A DNA stretch of 64,000 bases from Candidatus Rokuibacteriota bacterium (GTDB lineage Bacteria > Methylomirabilota > Methylomirabilia > Rokubacteriales > CSP1-6), in the NCBI GenBank assembly GCA_003220685.1, contig QHTE01000054.1:1-64000 (forward strand). The letters are read 5' to 3'. Positions 17,586-27,040 of this stretch are shown in pieces. The notes under the pieces were generated by a model, which was not told the DNA's origin, ran no database searches, and was given only the letters and a program-made list of their open reading frames with translations. How positions within the stretch are numbered: position 1 is the stretch's first letter; the number at the start of each line of letters is the position of its first letter. The position numbers and the translations under genes are program-made.

Positions 17586-18044
17586 CTACTTCGACCCCGC
17601 AACCGCCAGGACGGCCTCGACGATCTTCGTGTAGCCCGTGCAGCGGCACAGATTGCCGGACAATGCCTCGCGGACCTCGTGCTCGCTCGGCGACGGGTTC
17701 TCGAGCAGGAGCGCCTTCGCGGCGAGCATCATGCCCGGCGTGCAGTAGCCGCACTGGGCCGCGCCGCGCTCGGCGAACGCGGTCTGGATCGGATCGAGGC
17801 GGCCGTCGCGCTCGAGGCCCTCGACGGTAACGAGCACGCGCCCGCGCACGTGGGCGGCCAGCACCAGGCAGGCGCGGATCGGCTGGCCGTCGGCCAGCAC
17901 CGTGCACGTGCCGCAGACGCCCTCGCCGCAGCCGTACTTGGTTCCCATCAAGCCGAGCCCGTCGCGCAGGAGATCGAGCACGGTCCAGTGATCGGGCGCC
18001 TGGGTCGCGCAGGGCTGACCGTTGAGCGTGAAGGAGAGGCTCAT
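17586..18044 (-). CDS. coxS: Molybdenum hydroxylase 2Fe-2S subunit (CoxS type)
   Basis: 152 aa. First cluster ligands are in YGCGEGVCGTCTV (residues about 36-48) plus a later Cys; the second cluster ligands are CGYCTPGM near 98 and CRCTGY near 132. This is the complete two-cluster small subunit. The ATG overlaps the CoxG stop by 4 nt (ATGA) and the stop is 2 nt from the FAD-subunit GTG, so the genes are translationally coupled. It relays electrons from Mo-cofactor to FAD. Confidence 0.93.
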   Translation of the reverse strand: MSLSFTLNGQPCATQAPDHWTVLDLLRDGLGLMGTKYGCGEGVCGTCTVLADGQPIRACLVLAAHVRGRVLVTVEGLERDGRLDPIQTAFAERGAAQCGYCTPGMMLAAKALLLENPSPSEHEVREALSGNLCRCTGYTKIVEAVLAVAGSK

Positions 18045-18496
18045 GCCGGCCGCTCGATCGCGGCGCGCACGTTCGCGGCGAAGTCGCCGGCGAGCTGCTT
18101 GGCCTTGACCTTCATCACGGCGTCGCCGACCGAGCCCAGCCGTCCGAGCACGCGGACCTCGCTGCGGTAGCGCACGAGCGTGCCAGCCGCGGCTGCGGGC
18201 GTGAGATCGAGCGTGTTCCGCACCTCGACCTGGCTCGCGAGCTTTCGATCCTCGCCCCGCGCCAGCGACACCAGGTGGCGGGGGCGGTCCGACTCCACGA
18301 TCTCGACCTTGAGGCGCTGCGTGGTCGAGAGGAAGCCGACCTTCACGGTGAGGCGCACCCGGTAGGTCGTCGCGTCCTCGATCTCGACGCTCTCGCAGCC
18401 GGGCAGGCAGGGCGCCACGCGCGCGGGATCGAGGAGAAAATCCCAGACCGCGTCGGGCGCCGCGGCGACCGTGAATTCCTCCTCGAAGACTGGCAT
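18041..18496 (-). CDS. coxG: CoxG-type SRPBCC protein
   Basis: 151 aa, start ATG at 18496 (MPVFEEEFTVAAAPDAVWDF). The pattern AAAPDAVWDFLLDPARVAPCLPGCESVE at residues 10-37 is characteristic of CoxG, which recruits or anchors CO dehydrogenase-like enzymes to the membrane. The CLPGCE segment is conserved. It sits between the large-subunit gene (5 nt gap) and the small subunit (4-nt overlap). There is no C-terminal membrane helix here; the chain ends after the SRPBCC domain. Confidence 0.87.
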   Translation of the reverse strand: MPVFEEEFTVAAAPDAVWDFLLDPARVAPCLPGCESVEIEDATTYRVRLTVKVGFLSTTQRLKVEIVESDRPRHLVSLARGEDRKLASQVEVRNTLDLTPAAAAGTLVRYRSEVRVLGRLGSVGDAVMKVKAKQLAGDFAANVRAAIERPA

Positions 18497-18501
18497 GGCC
18501 C

Positions 18502-20784
18502 CTACGCCCGCTTCGCGCGGAGCGCCGCGAGCACGCGCTCGGACGTGATCGGCAGCTCGGTCATGCGAACGCCGAGCGCGTTCGAGACCGCGTTGGCCAC
18601 GGCGCCGATGCTCGGAGTCATCGCCGGCTCGCCCAGCCCTTTGGCGCCGAACGGGCCGAGCCCTTCGCCGGACTCCAGCAGCACCGTCGCGATCTCGGGC
18701 GCGTCGAGCGAGGTCGGGATCTTGTAGTCGGCCAGATGCGGGTTCTTGCTGACACCGTTCTCGAGAGCAATCTCTTCCATGAGCGCGTAGCCGAGCCCCT
18801 GGACGGCGCCGCCCTCGAGCTGGCCCTCGGCGTTCGCACGATGAATGATGCGCCCGGCATCGAAGCACGACACGAGCCGCGTCGGGCGCGTGCGCCCGGT
18901 CTCCTCGTCGATCTCGACCTCGAGCGCGTGGGTGCCGAACGTGTAGTCGTTGAACGCCTTGCCCTGGCCCGTCGCCGGGTCGATCGTCGGCGCCGAGGGC
19001 GCGTCGTACTTCTCGAGCACCTGGACGGGCCGCCCCTGGCCGGTCGCGCCCTTGACGACGCTCGCCATCGAGAGCCCGCGATCCGGCGCGCCGCGGACGA
19101 ACGCGTGCCCGCCGGCCAGCTCGATGTCCGCCGGCGCCGCTTCTAGAAGCGCGGCCGCCGCCCCGACCAGATGGCGGCGCAGCTCGCGCGCCGCGCTCAG
19201 CACGGCGTTGCCCGACATCAGGAGCTGTCGCGTGGCGGTAGTGGTGCCGGCGCGCGGCGTGAAGTGGCTGTCGCGGCCCACGGCGATCACGTGGTCGAGC
19301 TCGAGCCCGAGCACCTCGGCGGTGATGGCGCAGAGCGACGACGTCTGCCCGCCGCCCACGTCGGGCGCGGCGCAGCGGACCACGGCGGTGCCGTCGAGCT
19401 CCATCCCGATCCAGGCGCTCGCCGAGTCGCGCGTCCAGCACATGCGCCCGTAGGGCGAGAACGAGGCGGCCACGGCGCGGCCGATTCGCGTCGGCGCCCT
19501 CGACGGCCGCCGCTCGGCGAGCCCGGCCCAGGCGCGGCGCATCGTCTCGGCCAGCATCGGCTCGCACTCGATCACCTGACCCGTCGCGAGCCGGTCGCCC
19601 TTGCGCAGGAAGTTCTTCTCGCGGAGCGCCAGGGGATCCATCGCGAGCGCAGCGGCCAGCGCGTCCATCTGGCCCTCGTAGGCGAGGCAGGTCTGGATCG
19701 AGCCGAAGCAGCGGTAGGCGCTCGCGACTGGATTGTTCGTGTAGACCGTGGTCGCGTCCACCGTGACGTTCGGGATCCGGTAGGGTCCGGTCGACGTCAC
19801 CAGGCTGTAGAGCAACACCCACGGCGAGAGCGCCGCGTAGGCGCCGGAGTCGGAGATCAGCTCGGCCTCGAGCGCGACCAGCGCGCCGTCGCGCGCTGCG
19901 CCCGTGCGATAGCGCATCACGTACGGATGCCGCTTGCCGTGACCGATAAACGATTCTTCGCGCGAGAAGATGAGCTGAACGGGCCGGCCCGTCTTCCAGA
20001 CGAGCAGGCCCAACAGGCACTCGACCGTGACGTCTTCCTTGCCGCCGAATCCGCCGCCGAGGTACGCACCCTCGATCCGCACGCGGCCGTGCGGGATCTG
20101 GAGCACCACGGCGACGTCGCGAAAGTGCTCGAGCACCTGCGTGCTCACGCGCAGGGTCAAGACGCCCTCGCCGTCGATCCAGCCGATCCCGCTCTCAGTC
20201 TCCATGTAGACGTGATCGACGAAGGGCGTCCGGTAGGTGTTCTCGACGACGACAGCGGCGCGCGCGAAGCCCTGAGCGAGGTCGCCGGCGCGCAGATGCC
20301 AGCTCCGGAGCAGATTGCCGCTGTCGTGGACTTTCGGAGCGTCGGGCGCGAGCGCCGCGATTGGATCGTAGACGCCTGGCAGGTCTTCGTAGTCGATCTC
20401 GACCAGGTCGGCGGCGGCGGCCGCGATCTCGGGGGTCGTGGCTGCGATTGCCACGACGGGCTCGCCCTGGAATCGCACACGGTCCTCGGCCAGGACCGGC
20501 TGCGTGGCCAGGACGGCGCCGGCCGTGGCTTCGGCCATGCGGCCAGGCAGCTCCATCCGCTGCTCGTTGCGCGGCACGTCGTGCGCGGTGAGCACCGCGA
20601 TCACGCCGGGCAAGGCGCGGGCCGCACGCGTGTCGATGCGGACGATGCGCGCGGACGCGTAGGGGCTCCGCATGATGCGGCCGTGGAGCATGCCCGCCAG
20701 CGCCAGGTCGCCCGCGTAGATCGGCCGGCCGCGCACCTTCTCCCACGCGTCTGGGCGCGCCGGGCTGGTGCCGATCACTCGCAT
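18502..20784 (-). CDS. Molybdenum hydroxylase large, molybdopterin-binding subunit
   Basis: 760 aa from ATG at 20784 (MRVIGTSPARPDAWEKVRGR). Contains GAYLGGGFGGKEDV near residue 241, the active-site loop AYRCFGSIQT near 355 and the catalytic-Glu motif KGLGEPAM near 714. The loop differs from true CO dehydrogenase (AYxCSFR) and from form II CoxL (AYRGAGR); it reads like a xanthine-dehydrogenase loop (AFRGFG) with Cys in place of Gly. So the substrate is more likely an aromatic heterocycle, aldehyde or purine than CO. First gene of the operon with CoxG, CoxS and CoxM; accessory cofactor genes are not nearby. Confidence 0.9.
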   Translation of the reverse strand: MRVIGTSPARPDAWEKVRGRPIYAGDLALAGMLHGRIMRSPYASARIVRIDTRAARALPGVIAVLTAHDVPRNEQRMELPGRMAEATAGAVLATQPVLAEDRVRFQGEPVVAIAATTPEIAAAAADLVEIDYEDLPGVYDPIAALAPDAPKVHDSGNLLRSWHLRAGDLAQGFARAAVVVENTYRTPFVDHVYMETESGIGWIDGEGVLTLRVSTQVLEHFRDVAVVLQIPHGRVRIEGAYLGGGFGGKEDVTVECLLGLLVWKTGRPVQLIFSREESFIGHGKRHPYVMRYRTGAARDGALVALEAELISDSGAYAALSPWVLLYSLVTSTGPYRIPNVTVDATTVYTNNPVASAYRCFGSIQTCLAYEGQMDALAAALAMDPLALREKNFLRKGDRLATGQVIECEPMLAETMRRAWAGLAERRPSRAPTRIGRAVAASFSPYGRMCWTRDSASAWIGMELDGTAVVRCAAPDVGGGQTSSLCAITAEVLGLELDHVIAVGRDSHFTPRAGTTTATRQLLMSGNAVLSAARELRRHLVGAAAALLEAAPADIELAGGHAFVRGAPDRGLSMASVVKGATGQGRPVQVLEKYDAPSAPTIDPATGQGKAFNDYTFGTHALEVEIDEETGRTRPTRLVSCFDAGRIIHRANAEGQLEGGAVQGLGYALMEEIALENGVSKNPHLADYKIPTSLDAPEIATVLLESGEGLGPFGAKGLGEPAMTPSIGAVANAVSNALGVRMTELPITSERVLAALRAKRA

Positions 20785-20818
20785 GGACCGTCCGCGTCGG
20801 TGGTGAGCAGCATGAGGA

Positions 20819-21478
20819 TCAGTGGCCGGTACCGATCGCTCCGAGAACCTTGAGATAGTAGAACAGTTGGACCGGCGACGTGATGATGTCGGCCACCACG
20901 GCGAAGGGCACGAGCGCGGCGCGCGCATATGGCGCCCACGGTCGATCGTCGTAGCATGAAATCTGCGCTAGGAGGCTGGTCACGACTCGCTGTCCATCGA
21001 CCGGGCTCGCTCTGACGAGTACGAGCCGTCGACTGTACCCTTGGTCGACGTACGCCGCGATCGGCGCCTCGTAGTCGGGTGCATCGGGCGAATACCAGCC
21101 TTTGAAAGGCGATCTGTAGGCGTGCAGCGTCATCGCCGGAGCGGGATCGGGTGTGCTCCGGGTCATCGAGCAGTCGCGCGGCACCCATTGAGAGGGCGCG
21201 TCCGAGCCCAGCCGGTCCAGCGCGACCCACGGCAAGGACTCGAGTGGGACGCTGGTCCAGCGATCGGGTGTCTCCTCGATCGTCATCGCGTTGGTGGAGC
21301 TCGATTGTTTGACCCACCTCCCGGTCTTGTAGCGAATCTGCAAGGTCGTTCCGGAGAGCTGGACTTCGCGGTAGCCGGTCGGGTCTTCGCGGTCGCGCCC
21401 GACCTCCAGGGCTGCTGACGTCAAGACGCAGCCGCCCGCGAGGAGCGCGGCGACGATGGCGCCGAGGACCGGCCTCAC
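20819..21478 (-). CDS. Hypothetical lipoprotein
   Basis: 219 aa. N-terminal lipoprotein signal MRPVLGAIVAALLAGGC with Cys near 17 as the lipidated residue. The mature part holds three more Cys (RDCSMTR, SCYDDRP), a YSPDAPDYEAPIAAYVDQGY segment and a C-terminal hydrophobic stretch (ARAALVPFAVVADIITSPVQLFYYL). Such end helices are common in YceK-like outer-membrane lipoproteins, but no family is claimed. It is placed between the SDR stop (21480, 1 nt away) and the molybdenum hydroxylase, on the same strand; possibly co-transcribed. Confidence 0.7.
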   Translation of the reverse strand: MRPVLGAIVAALLAGGCVLTSAALEVGRDREDPTGYREVQLSGTTLQIRYKTGRWVKQSSSTNAMTIEETPDRWTSVPLESLPWVALDRLGSDAPSQWVPRDCSMTRSTPDPAPAMTLHAYRSPFKGWYSPDAPDYEAPIAAYVDQGYSRRLVLVRASPVDGQRVVTSLLAQISCYDDRPWAPYARAALVPFAVVADIITSPVQLFYYLKVLGAIGTGH

Positions 21479-21479
21479 C

Positions 21480-22259
21480 CTACACGTCCCAGCCGCCGTC
21501 GACCGTGAGCGACTGTCCGGTCATGTTCGAGGAGTCGTCGGAGACCAGGAACAGCACGGCGTTGGCGATGTCCTGCGCGACCGTCACCCGCTTGAGCGCC
21601 ATCTCGTCCACGTACTCCTGGTAGACCTGCTCGGGCGTCCACCCGCGCTTCCTGGCCTTCTCGCGGCAGAGCTTGTCCATGCGGTCGCCGCCGACGATCC
21701 CAGGGTGGAGCGCGTTGACGTTGATGTTGTGCGGGCCGGCCTCGAGCGCGACGGTGCGGGTGAAGCCGCGCAGCGCCCACTTCGACGACGAGTACGCCGC
21801 GCGGTACTTGTAGCCGCGGAGCCCGGAGGTGCCGCTGATGTTCACGATCTTGCCGTAGCGCTGCTTCATCATGGTGGGGAGCACGTGCTTGGTGGGCAGG
21901 AACGTGCCGCGCAGGTTGACGGCGATCACCTGATCGAAGTCGTCGGCCTTGATCTCCCACACCGGCGTCTCGATGGGGCCCGTGATGCCGGCGGCGTTGA
22001 CGAGGATGTCGATGCGCCCGAACGTCTCGCGGGTCCTCGCGACCAGGCGCTCGACCGCGGCCTCGTCGGTGACGTCGGTGGGGACGACGATCATTTGGCG
22101 GCCGAGCGCCGTGATCTCGCGCCCGAGGGCCTCGAGCGGCGCCGGCGCGCGGGCAGCCATCGCCAGATTCGCGCCCTCGCGGGCGAGCGTCAGGCAGATG
22201 TCGCGGCCCATCCCCTTCGCGGCGCCGGTGACGATGGCGATCCGATCGGCGAGCTTCAT
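21480..22259 (-). CDS. SDR-family dehydrogenase
   Basis: 259 aa from ATG at 22259, overlapping the HyuB stop by 4 nt. Intact classical SDR: TGAAKGMGRD near residue 12, NAAG near 88, catalytic Ser in NISGTSG near 140, and YSSSKWAL near 155 carrying the Tyr and Lys. It likely oxidises or reduces a hydroxyl of an intermediate in the pathway that includes the HyuA/HyuB pair upstream. A long insertion MDKLCREKARKRGWTPEQVY near 195 is a substrate-loop feature. Substrate unknown. Confidence 0.88.
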   Translation of the reverse strand: MKLADRIAIVTGAAKGMGRDICLTLAREGANLAMAARAPAPLEALGREITALGRQMIVVPTDVTDEAAVERLVARTRETFGRIDILVNAAGITGPIETPVWEIKADDFDQVIAVNLRGTFLPTKHVLPTMMKQRYGKIVNISGTSGLRGYKYRAAYSSSKWALRGFTRTVALEAGPHNINVNALHPGIVGGDRMDKLCREKARKRGWTPEQVYQEYVDEMALKRVTVAQDIANAVLFLVSDDSSNMTGQSLTVDGGWDV

Positions 22260-23881
22260 GAAGCCTCTCCCTCCGCACGGTCGCGCGCCTGGAGCTCGGG
22301 TGACCGTTGCTCCGGCGGGCCGTAGCCGCCGCCGCCGCACGTCTCGATGACGACGAGATCGTTCGCCGCCAGACGGACCGTCTCCTTGCCGCGGATCACG
22401 CGCTCGCGCTGCCCCGGATTCAGGGTGATCCTGAACGGGGCACCGTCCCGTCCGCCGGCGAGGCCGTACGGCGGGATCACGCGCCGATCGAGCATGCTGG
22501 TGAGCGTGAGCTCTTGGGCCAGAACGCGATAGGCGCGCCGGAATCCGAGACCACCACGGTGCGCGCCGTCGCCGCCCGAGCCGACGCGGAGCGCCTGCTC
22601 CTCGATCATGATCGGATACTCGCCCTCGATCACCTCGATCGGCGTGTTCATCACGTTCGACATGTGCACGCGCACCGCCGAGGCGCCGTCCTTCGCTGAA
22701 GTAGCCCCTTCACCTCCGCCGTGAACCTCGTAGAGGATCGACCAGCGGCCGTCGGGCTGGCGCGCGCCGAAGATCAGGACGCCCGACGTCGTCGGGCCGC
22801 CGGCCGAGACGCGGTCGGGCAGCGCCGGCGCCAGCGCCTTGACGATCGCGTCGACGATGCGCTGGCAGGTCTCGTGATTGCCGCCGACGACGGGCCGATC
22901 CGGATCGGCGCTCAACACCGTGCGCGGCGGCACGTGCACGTGCAGCGGCCGGTAGCAGCCGTCGTTGGGCGGCACCTCCGGCGCGACCAGCGCCTTCATG
23001 GCGTAGTACACCGCCGAGCAGGCGATGTAGTACGTCGTGTTCACGGGACCGCGCACCTGCGGCGAGGTGCCCGTGAAGTCGAAGCGCGCCTCGTCGCCGG
23101 CGATCTCGACCCGCACGCGGATACGGATCGGCTTGTCGTCGACGCCGTCATCGTCGACCCAGTCCTCGCCTTCCCAGACGCCGTCGGGCAGCGCGCGGAT
23201 GGCCGCGCGCATCTGCGTCTCCGACTCATCGTGCAGGCGCGCGAAGCAGGCGTCGATCGTCGCGGCGCCGTGATGCGCGTAGAGGTCCTGGAGCCGGCGC
23301 GCGGCGACGTCGTTGGCGGCGAACTGGGCGAAGATATCGCCCTCGCGCTCCTGGTACCCGCGCAGGTTGGCGAGGACGAAATCGATCGCGTGGCGCTCGG
23401 GGCCGGCGGCCGAGAAGAGGCGAAGCGGCGCGATCCGCAGCCCTTCCTGATACGACTCGGTCGCCCACGGCACGTAGCTGCCCGGCACCGCGCCGCCGAT
23501 GTCCGCCCAGTGGGCCAGGTTGATGGCGAACGCCACCAGCCGGCCGCCCACGAAGACCGGGCGCAGCGCCTTGACATCGGGCAGGTGGTTGCCGCCGACC
23601 TCGGGGAGATTCAGGAACCAGACGTCGCCGTCGCGCAGGCGGTCCTTCGGCACCCTTTTGAGGAATTCTTTGACGGTGAAGCCCATGACGCCCAGGTGGA
23701 TCGGGATGTCGCGCCCCTGCGCGATGAGCCGCCCGTCCGCGTCGGTGAGCGCGGAGGAGAGATCGCCGGCTTCCTTGAGCAGCGGTGAGCGCGCCGAGCG
23801 CATGACGATCACGCTCATCTCCTCGGCGATCGCGTAGAGCGCGTTGCGCACGACCTCGAGCGTGGCCGGATGCAGGGTCAC
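22256..23881 (-). CDS. hyuB: Hydantoinase B/oxoprolinase subunit
   Basis: 541 aa from GTG at 23881 ([20 protein letters not shown]), overlapping the hyuA stop by 4 nt. Typical HyuB segments: EEMSVIVMRSARSP near residue 20, GDLSSALTDADGRLIAQG, HLGVMGFTVKEFL, and GGGGYGPP near the C-terminus. With HyuA it forms an ATP-dependent amidohydrolase or carboxylase-type complex that opens cyclic amides such as hydantoins or 5-oxoproline, or carboxylates acetone/acetophenone in related systems. The open frame continues upstream into hyuA, but that extension is antisense-frame noise. Confidence 0.9.
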   Translation of the reverse strand: MTLHPATLEVVRNALYAIAEEMSVIVMRSARSPLLKEAGDLSSALTDADGRLIAQGRDIPIHLGVMGFTVKEFLKRVPKDRLRDGDVWFLNLPEVGGNHLPDVKALRPVFVGGRLVAFAINLAHWADIGGAVPGSYVPWATESYQEGLRIAPLRLFSAAGPERHAIDFVLANLRGYQEREGDIFAQFAANDVAARRLQDLYAHHGAATIDACFARLHDESETQMRAAIRALPDGVWEGEDWVDDDGVDDKPIRIRVRVEIAGDEARFDFTGTSPQVRGPVNTTYYIACSAVYYAMKALVAPEVPPNDGCYRPLHVHVPPRTVLSADPDRPVVGGNHETCQRIVDAIVKALAPALPDRVSAGGPTTSGVLIFGARQPDGRWSILYEVHGGGEGATSAKDGASAVRVHMSNVMNTPIEVIEGEYPIMIEEQALRVGSGGDGAHRGGLGFRRAYRVLAQELTLTSMLDRRVIPPYGLAGGRDGAPFRITLNPGQRERVIRGKETVRLAANDLVVIETCGGGGYGPPEQRSPELQARDRAEGEAS

Positions 23882-25890
23882 GGCGCGACCTCGATCAGGA
23901 GGTTGCCCAGGCGATCGGCGCGGCAGCGCTGGCCGGGGTACACGAGCGTCGTCGACCACGCGTCCTCGACGAGCGCGGGGCCGGCGAGGGTCTGGCCCAC
24001 CGCCAGCGCGCCGCGCTCGTAGCGCGGCATCGTGACGGCTCCCGCGTCCCGAAAATACGCTCGGAGCTCGCCGACCGGCGCCGCCGGGGCCGCGGCGACG
24101 CTCGCGCCGAGCGTCGGCTCGTCGCGCACGAGCTGCGCGGTGACCCGGAGGTTGACGCACTCGACGCTCTCGCCCGTCGCGTAGCCGTAGAGCTGGCGAT
24201 GGCGTCGCTCGAACGCCTCGCGGAGCGCCTGGGGCGTGCCGGCGCCATAGTCCACCTCGAGCTCGTAGTTCTGCCCGGCGTAGCGGAGGTCGGCGCTCCG
24301 CTTCAGCAGCACGCGCTCGGCCGCGTGGCCCTCGTCGAGCAGCGGCGCCAGACAGTGCGACTCGAGCCCGCGCAAACGGTCGGCGACGATCTTGCCGTCC
24401 CAGGCCTCGAGGCGCATCCGGTGGGTCTGCACCGCGTCGTACCTGAGCGGTGAGACCAGGCAGCCGAGCGCCGAGAACGCGCCGGAGTGCGCGGGCACGA
24501 CGATCCGCGCGATGCCGGCCTCGCGCGCGAGCGCGCCCGCGTGGACCGGGCCGGCGCCGCCGTAGGCGATCAAGGTGAACTCGCGCAGATCGTAGCCGCG
24601 CTGCACCGAGACCAGCCGGAGCGCCCGCTGCATGTTCGCGTTGGCCACCTCGACCACGGCGTGCGCGGCGTCCAGCAGCGACAGACCGAAGCGGCGCTGG
24701 AGCGGCTCGAGCGCCCGCTCGGCCCGCGCGCGATCGAGCCGGATCGAGCCGCCGTAGATCCGCTCGGGGTTGAGGTAGCCGAGGATCAGGTTGGCGTCGC
24801 TGACGGTCGGCTCGGTTCCGCCCAGGCCGTAGCACGCGGGGCCGGGCACCGCGCCGGCGCTCCGCGGCCCGACCTTGAGGGCCCCCGCGGAATCGACGGA
24901 GGCGATCGAGCCGCCGCCGGCGCCGATCGACTCCACGCCGACGGCGGGCAGCCGGACCGGATAGTCGCCGAGCTTGCGCTGGCGCGCTGTCTCCGGCACG
25001 CCGTCGGTGACGAGACACACGTCGGTGGTCGTGCCGCCCATGTCGAAGGCCAGCGCGCGCGGGAGATCGAGCGTGCGCGCCAGATAGGCGGCCGCCGCCA
25101 CGCCGGCGGCCGGGCCCGACATCGCCATCGTGAGCGGACGCACCCGCGCGGTGTCGATCGACATCATGCCGCCGGCGGAGTGCAGGAGATGGATCGGCAC
25201 CGCGCCGGTGCTCGCCGCCATCCGGGCGACCAGATCGTCGACGTAGCGCGCGGCGAGCGGCATGACCGCCGCGTTGAGCACGGTCGTGCACGTGCGCTCG
25301 TACTCGCGGAACTCGGCGTTGATCTCGCTCGAGACCGACAGGTACGGAAAGTGCGCGGCGAGGGCCTGGCGCAGCGCCTGCTCGTGGGCCGGATTCGCGT
25401 AGGCGTGCAGGAGACAGATCGCGACGCTCTCCACCCCCTGGCGGCGGAATCGCTCGACGATCTTCGGCAGCTCGCCGAGATCCAGCGGTGAGAGCACGGA
25501 GCCGTCGGGCCCGACGCGCTCGCCGACTTCGGCCCGGAGGCGCCGCGGCACGAGCGGCTCGGGCTTGGCCGGCAGGTCGATCCGATAGAGGTGCGGACGG
25601 TTCATGCGGCCGATCTCGAGCACGTCGCCGAAGCCCCGCGTGGTGACGAGGCCGACCACGCCCACCCGGCGCTCCACGATCGCGTTGGTCACGAGCGTGG
25701 TCCCGTGGGCGAGCGAGGCGCAGCGGCCGGCCACGCGGCCGACGATGGCCAGGCCGTCGAGTACGCCGCCGGCCGGGTTGGCCGGCGTCGTCGGCACCTT
25801 CAGCGAGGTCGTCCGGCCCGCCGAGTCGCAGGCCACCAGGTCGGTGAAGGTGCCGCCCACGTCAACGCCGACGCGCAACCCTCGGTCCAC
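23878..25890 (-). CDS. hyuA: Hydantoinase A/oxoprolinase subunit
   Basis: 670 aa from GTG at 25890. The N-terminal phosphate-binding motif [13 protein letters not shown] is at residues 7-19, followed by [16 protein letters not shown] near 62 and the second ATP motif [16 protein letters not shown] near 285. Full length for the family. It begins an operon hyuA-hyuB-SDR with 4-nt overlaps at each junction. Whether the complex hydrolyses hydantoin, 5-oxoproline or carboxylates a ketone cannot be told. Upstream 174 nt (25891-26064) separate it from the ParB-like gene on the same strand. Confidence 0.9.
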   Translation of the reverse strand: MDRGLRVGVDVGGTFTDLVACDSAGRTTSLKVPTTPANPAGGVLDGLAIVGRVAGRCASLAHGTTLVTNAIVERRVGVVGLVTTRGFGDVLEIGRMNRPHLYRIDLPAKPEPLVPRRLRAEVGERVGPDGSVLSPLDLGELPKIVERFRRQGVESVAICLLHAYANPAHEQALRQALAAHFPYLSVSSEINAEFREYERTCTTVLNAAVMPLAARYVDDLVARMAASTGAVPIHLLHSAGGMMSIDTARVRPLTMAMSGPAAGVAAAAYLARTLDLPRALAFDMGGTTTDVCLVTDGVPETARQRKLGDYPVRLPAVGVESIGAGGGSIASVDSAGALKVGPRSAGAVPGPACYGLGGTEPTVSDANLILGYLNPERIYGGSIRLDRARAERALEPLQRRFGLSLLDAAHAVVEVANANMQRALRLVSVQRGYDLREFTLIAYGGAGPVHAGALAREAGIARIVVPAHSGAFSALGCLVSPLRYDAVQTHRMRLEAWDGKIVADRLRGLESHCLAPLLDEGHAAERVLLKRSADLRYAGQNYELEVDYGAGTPQALREAFERRHRQLYGYATGESVECVNLRVTAQLVRDEPTLGASVAAAPAAPVGELRAYFRDAGAVTMPRYERGALAVGQTLAGPALVEDAWSTTLVYPGQRCRADRLGNLLIEVAP

Positions 25891-26064
25891 CGTCGATCAG
25901 GACAGCGTCGTGCCGGCCGCGCGGCAGGGCCGGCGTGGCGAGCTCGGGTCGTTCAGTCGGGTCCCAAGGGATTTGCGGCGTCGAGTGTCCACGCTCGGTG
26001 GGGAAGCTTGCCCCAAAGGCCGAGGCCGGTCAAGCGTACGCGGTATGCGCGAGTCGGCTGGAGC

Positions 26065-27036
26065 TCACATCGCCGGGAAATCCGAGGCGTCGACGTCGAA
26101 CTTCACCCTGACCTGCCGGAGTCGACGCGGTACCGGCACGATCTTGCTGAGGCGAGCGTCGAAGTAGTCCTTGAACATCGGCGGCCGCGCTTGACGGAGG
26201 TAGGCGTCGGGGTTGCGTCTGACATCGGATGTACCGGCGGCCTGGAGCTCGTCACGCGTCGAGACATGCTGGATGATGCACGGCACGTGCGTGAAGCCCA
26301 TCGCGCGGAGGGAATAGGCCCGATGGGTGCCGTTGATGAGAATGAGCCGGTTCTCGGCCTGGACGGCGTTGAGGAAATTCGAGCCGAAGCCGACCACCAG
26401 CCCGATGATCGCGGCCTCCGCACCGACCGGCGAGCGCCCAACGACCTGGGACGGCTCCAGGTAGACGGAATCGAGAAACCGCAGATCGTTGGACGGCGAG
26501 ACGAGCACGAAGGTGTCATTGTGGGTCTGCATCCACTTCACCGGCGGCTTCGGATGGTCGTAGGGCAAGCAGGTTTCGAAGATGTCCTCATCGGTGGGCG
26601 TCGGGCCCAGACGCTGTTTCAGGAGCTCGAGATGGCCTCGATTGACCGTCTTCTGCCAGACGACGAGCTGGTCCAGCTCGACGAAGCCGATGTCGGTCGG
26701 GACGACCTTGAAGGAGTGGCGGAAGACCGGGTCGGCGAGCACGCGCTCGCACAGTGCCTCGAGATGCCGGGGCACCGCCTCGATGCGCGGATTGTCCGCG
26801 ATCCCGGCCTCTTGCCGCTGCAGCGCCGCGACCTGAGCGGCGGCGGCGTGCCACTCCTCGATGAGCGGCCGCTCGTCGGCGAGGTGACCATTCTCGGCCA
26901 CGACGGTCATGAAGTGCCGGAAGTCGTTGAGCGGTGGGCGGCCGATGAGATAGACCCACTCGTCGACGTGTCGGTGGGCCTCCGCGCTCGTGATACGACT
27001 GATCTCGAGATCGATCGCGTCGGGACGCCGCTCCAT
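26065..27036 (-). CDS. Unknown protein with ParB/sulfiredoxin-like motif, last gene of the peptide locus
   Basis: 323 aa from ATG at 27036, 4 nt after the M50/HlyD gene stop; a GTG at 27075 in frame would overlap that gene. No signal peptide or membrane helix. The region near residue 235, ENRLILINGTHRAYSLRAMG, resembles the GHHR-type phosphate-binding motif of ParB/sulfiredoxin-fold enzymes (usually xxGHHRxxA), with T-H-R conserved. The middle, FVELDQLVVWQKTVNRGHLE, resembles the fold's other strand pattern. So it may be a nucleotide-using or sulfiredoxin-fold enzyme that acts on the small peptide gene product upstream. This is inference from short motifs and context; no family is assigned. 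Confidence 0.72.
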   Translation of the reverse strand: MERRPDAIDLEISRITSAEAHRHVDEWVYLIGRPPLNDFRHFMTVVAENGHLADERPLIEEWHAAAAQVAALQRQEAGIADNPRIEAVPRHLEALCERVLADPVFRHSFKVVPTDIGFVELDQLVVWQKTVNRGHLELLKQRLGPTPTDEDIFETCLPYDHPKPPVKWMQTHNDTFVLVSPSNDLRFLDSVYLEPSQVVGRSPVGAEAAIIGLVVGFGSNFLNAVQAENRLILINGTHRAYSLRAMGFTHVPCIIQHVSTRDELQAAGTSDVRRNPDAYLRQARPPMFKDYFDARLSKIVPVPRRLRQVRVKFDVDASDFPAM

Positions 27037-27040
27037 CAGC

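Noticed and set aside
22256..25291. A 1011-codon open frame on the minus strand spanning hyuB and part of hyuA
   Set aside because: Only the part from 23881 matches HyuB; upstream residues are Arg-rich frame noise over hyuA.
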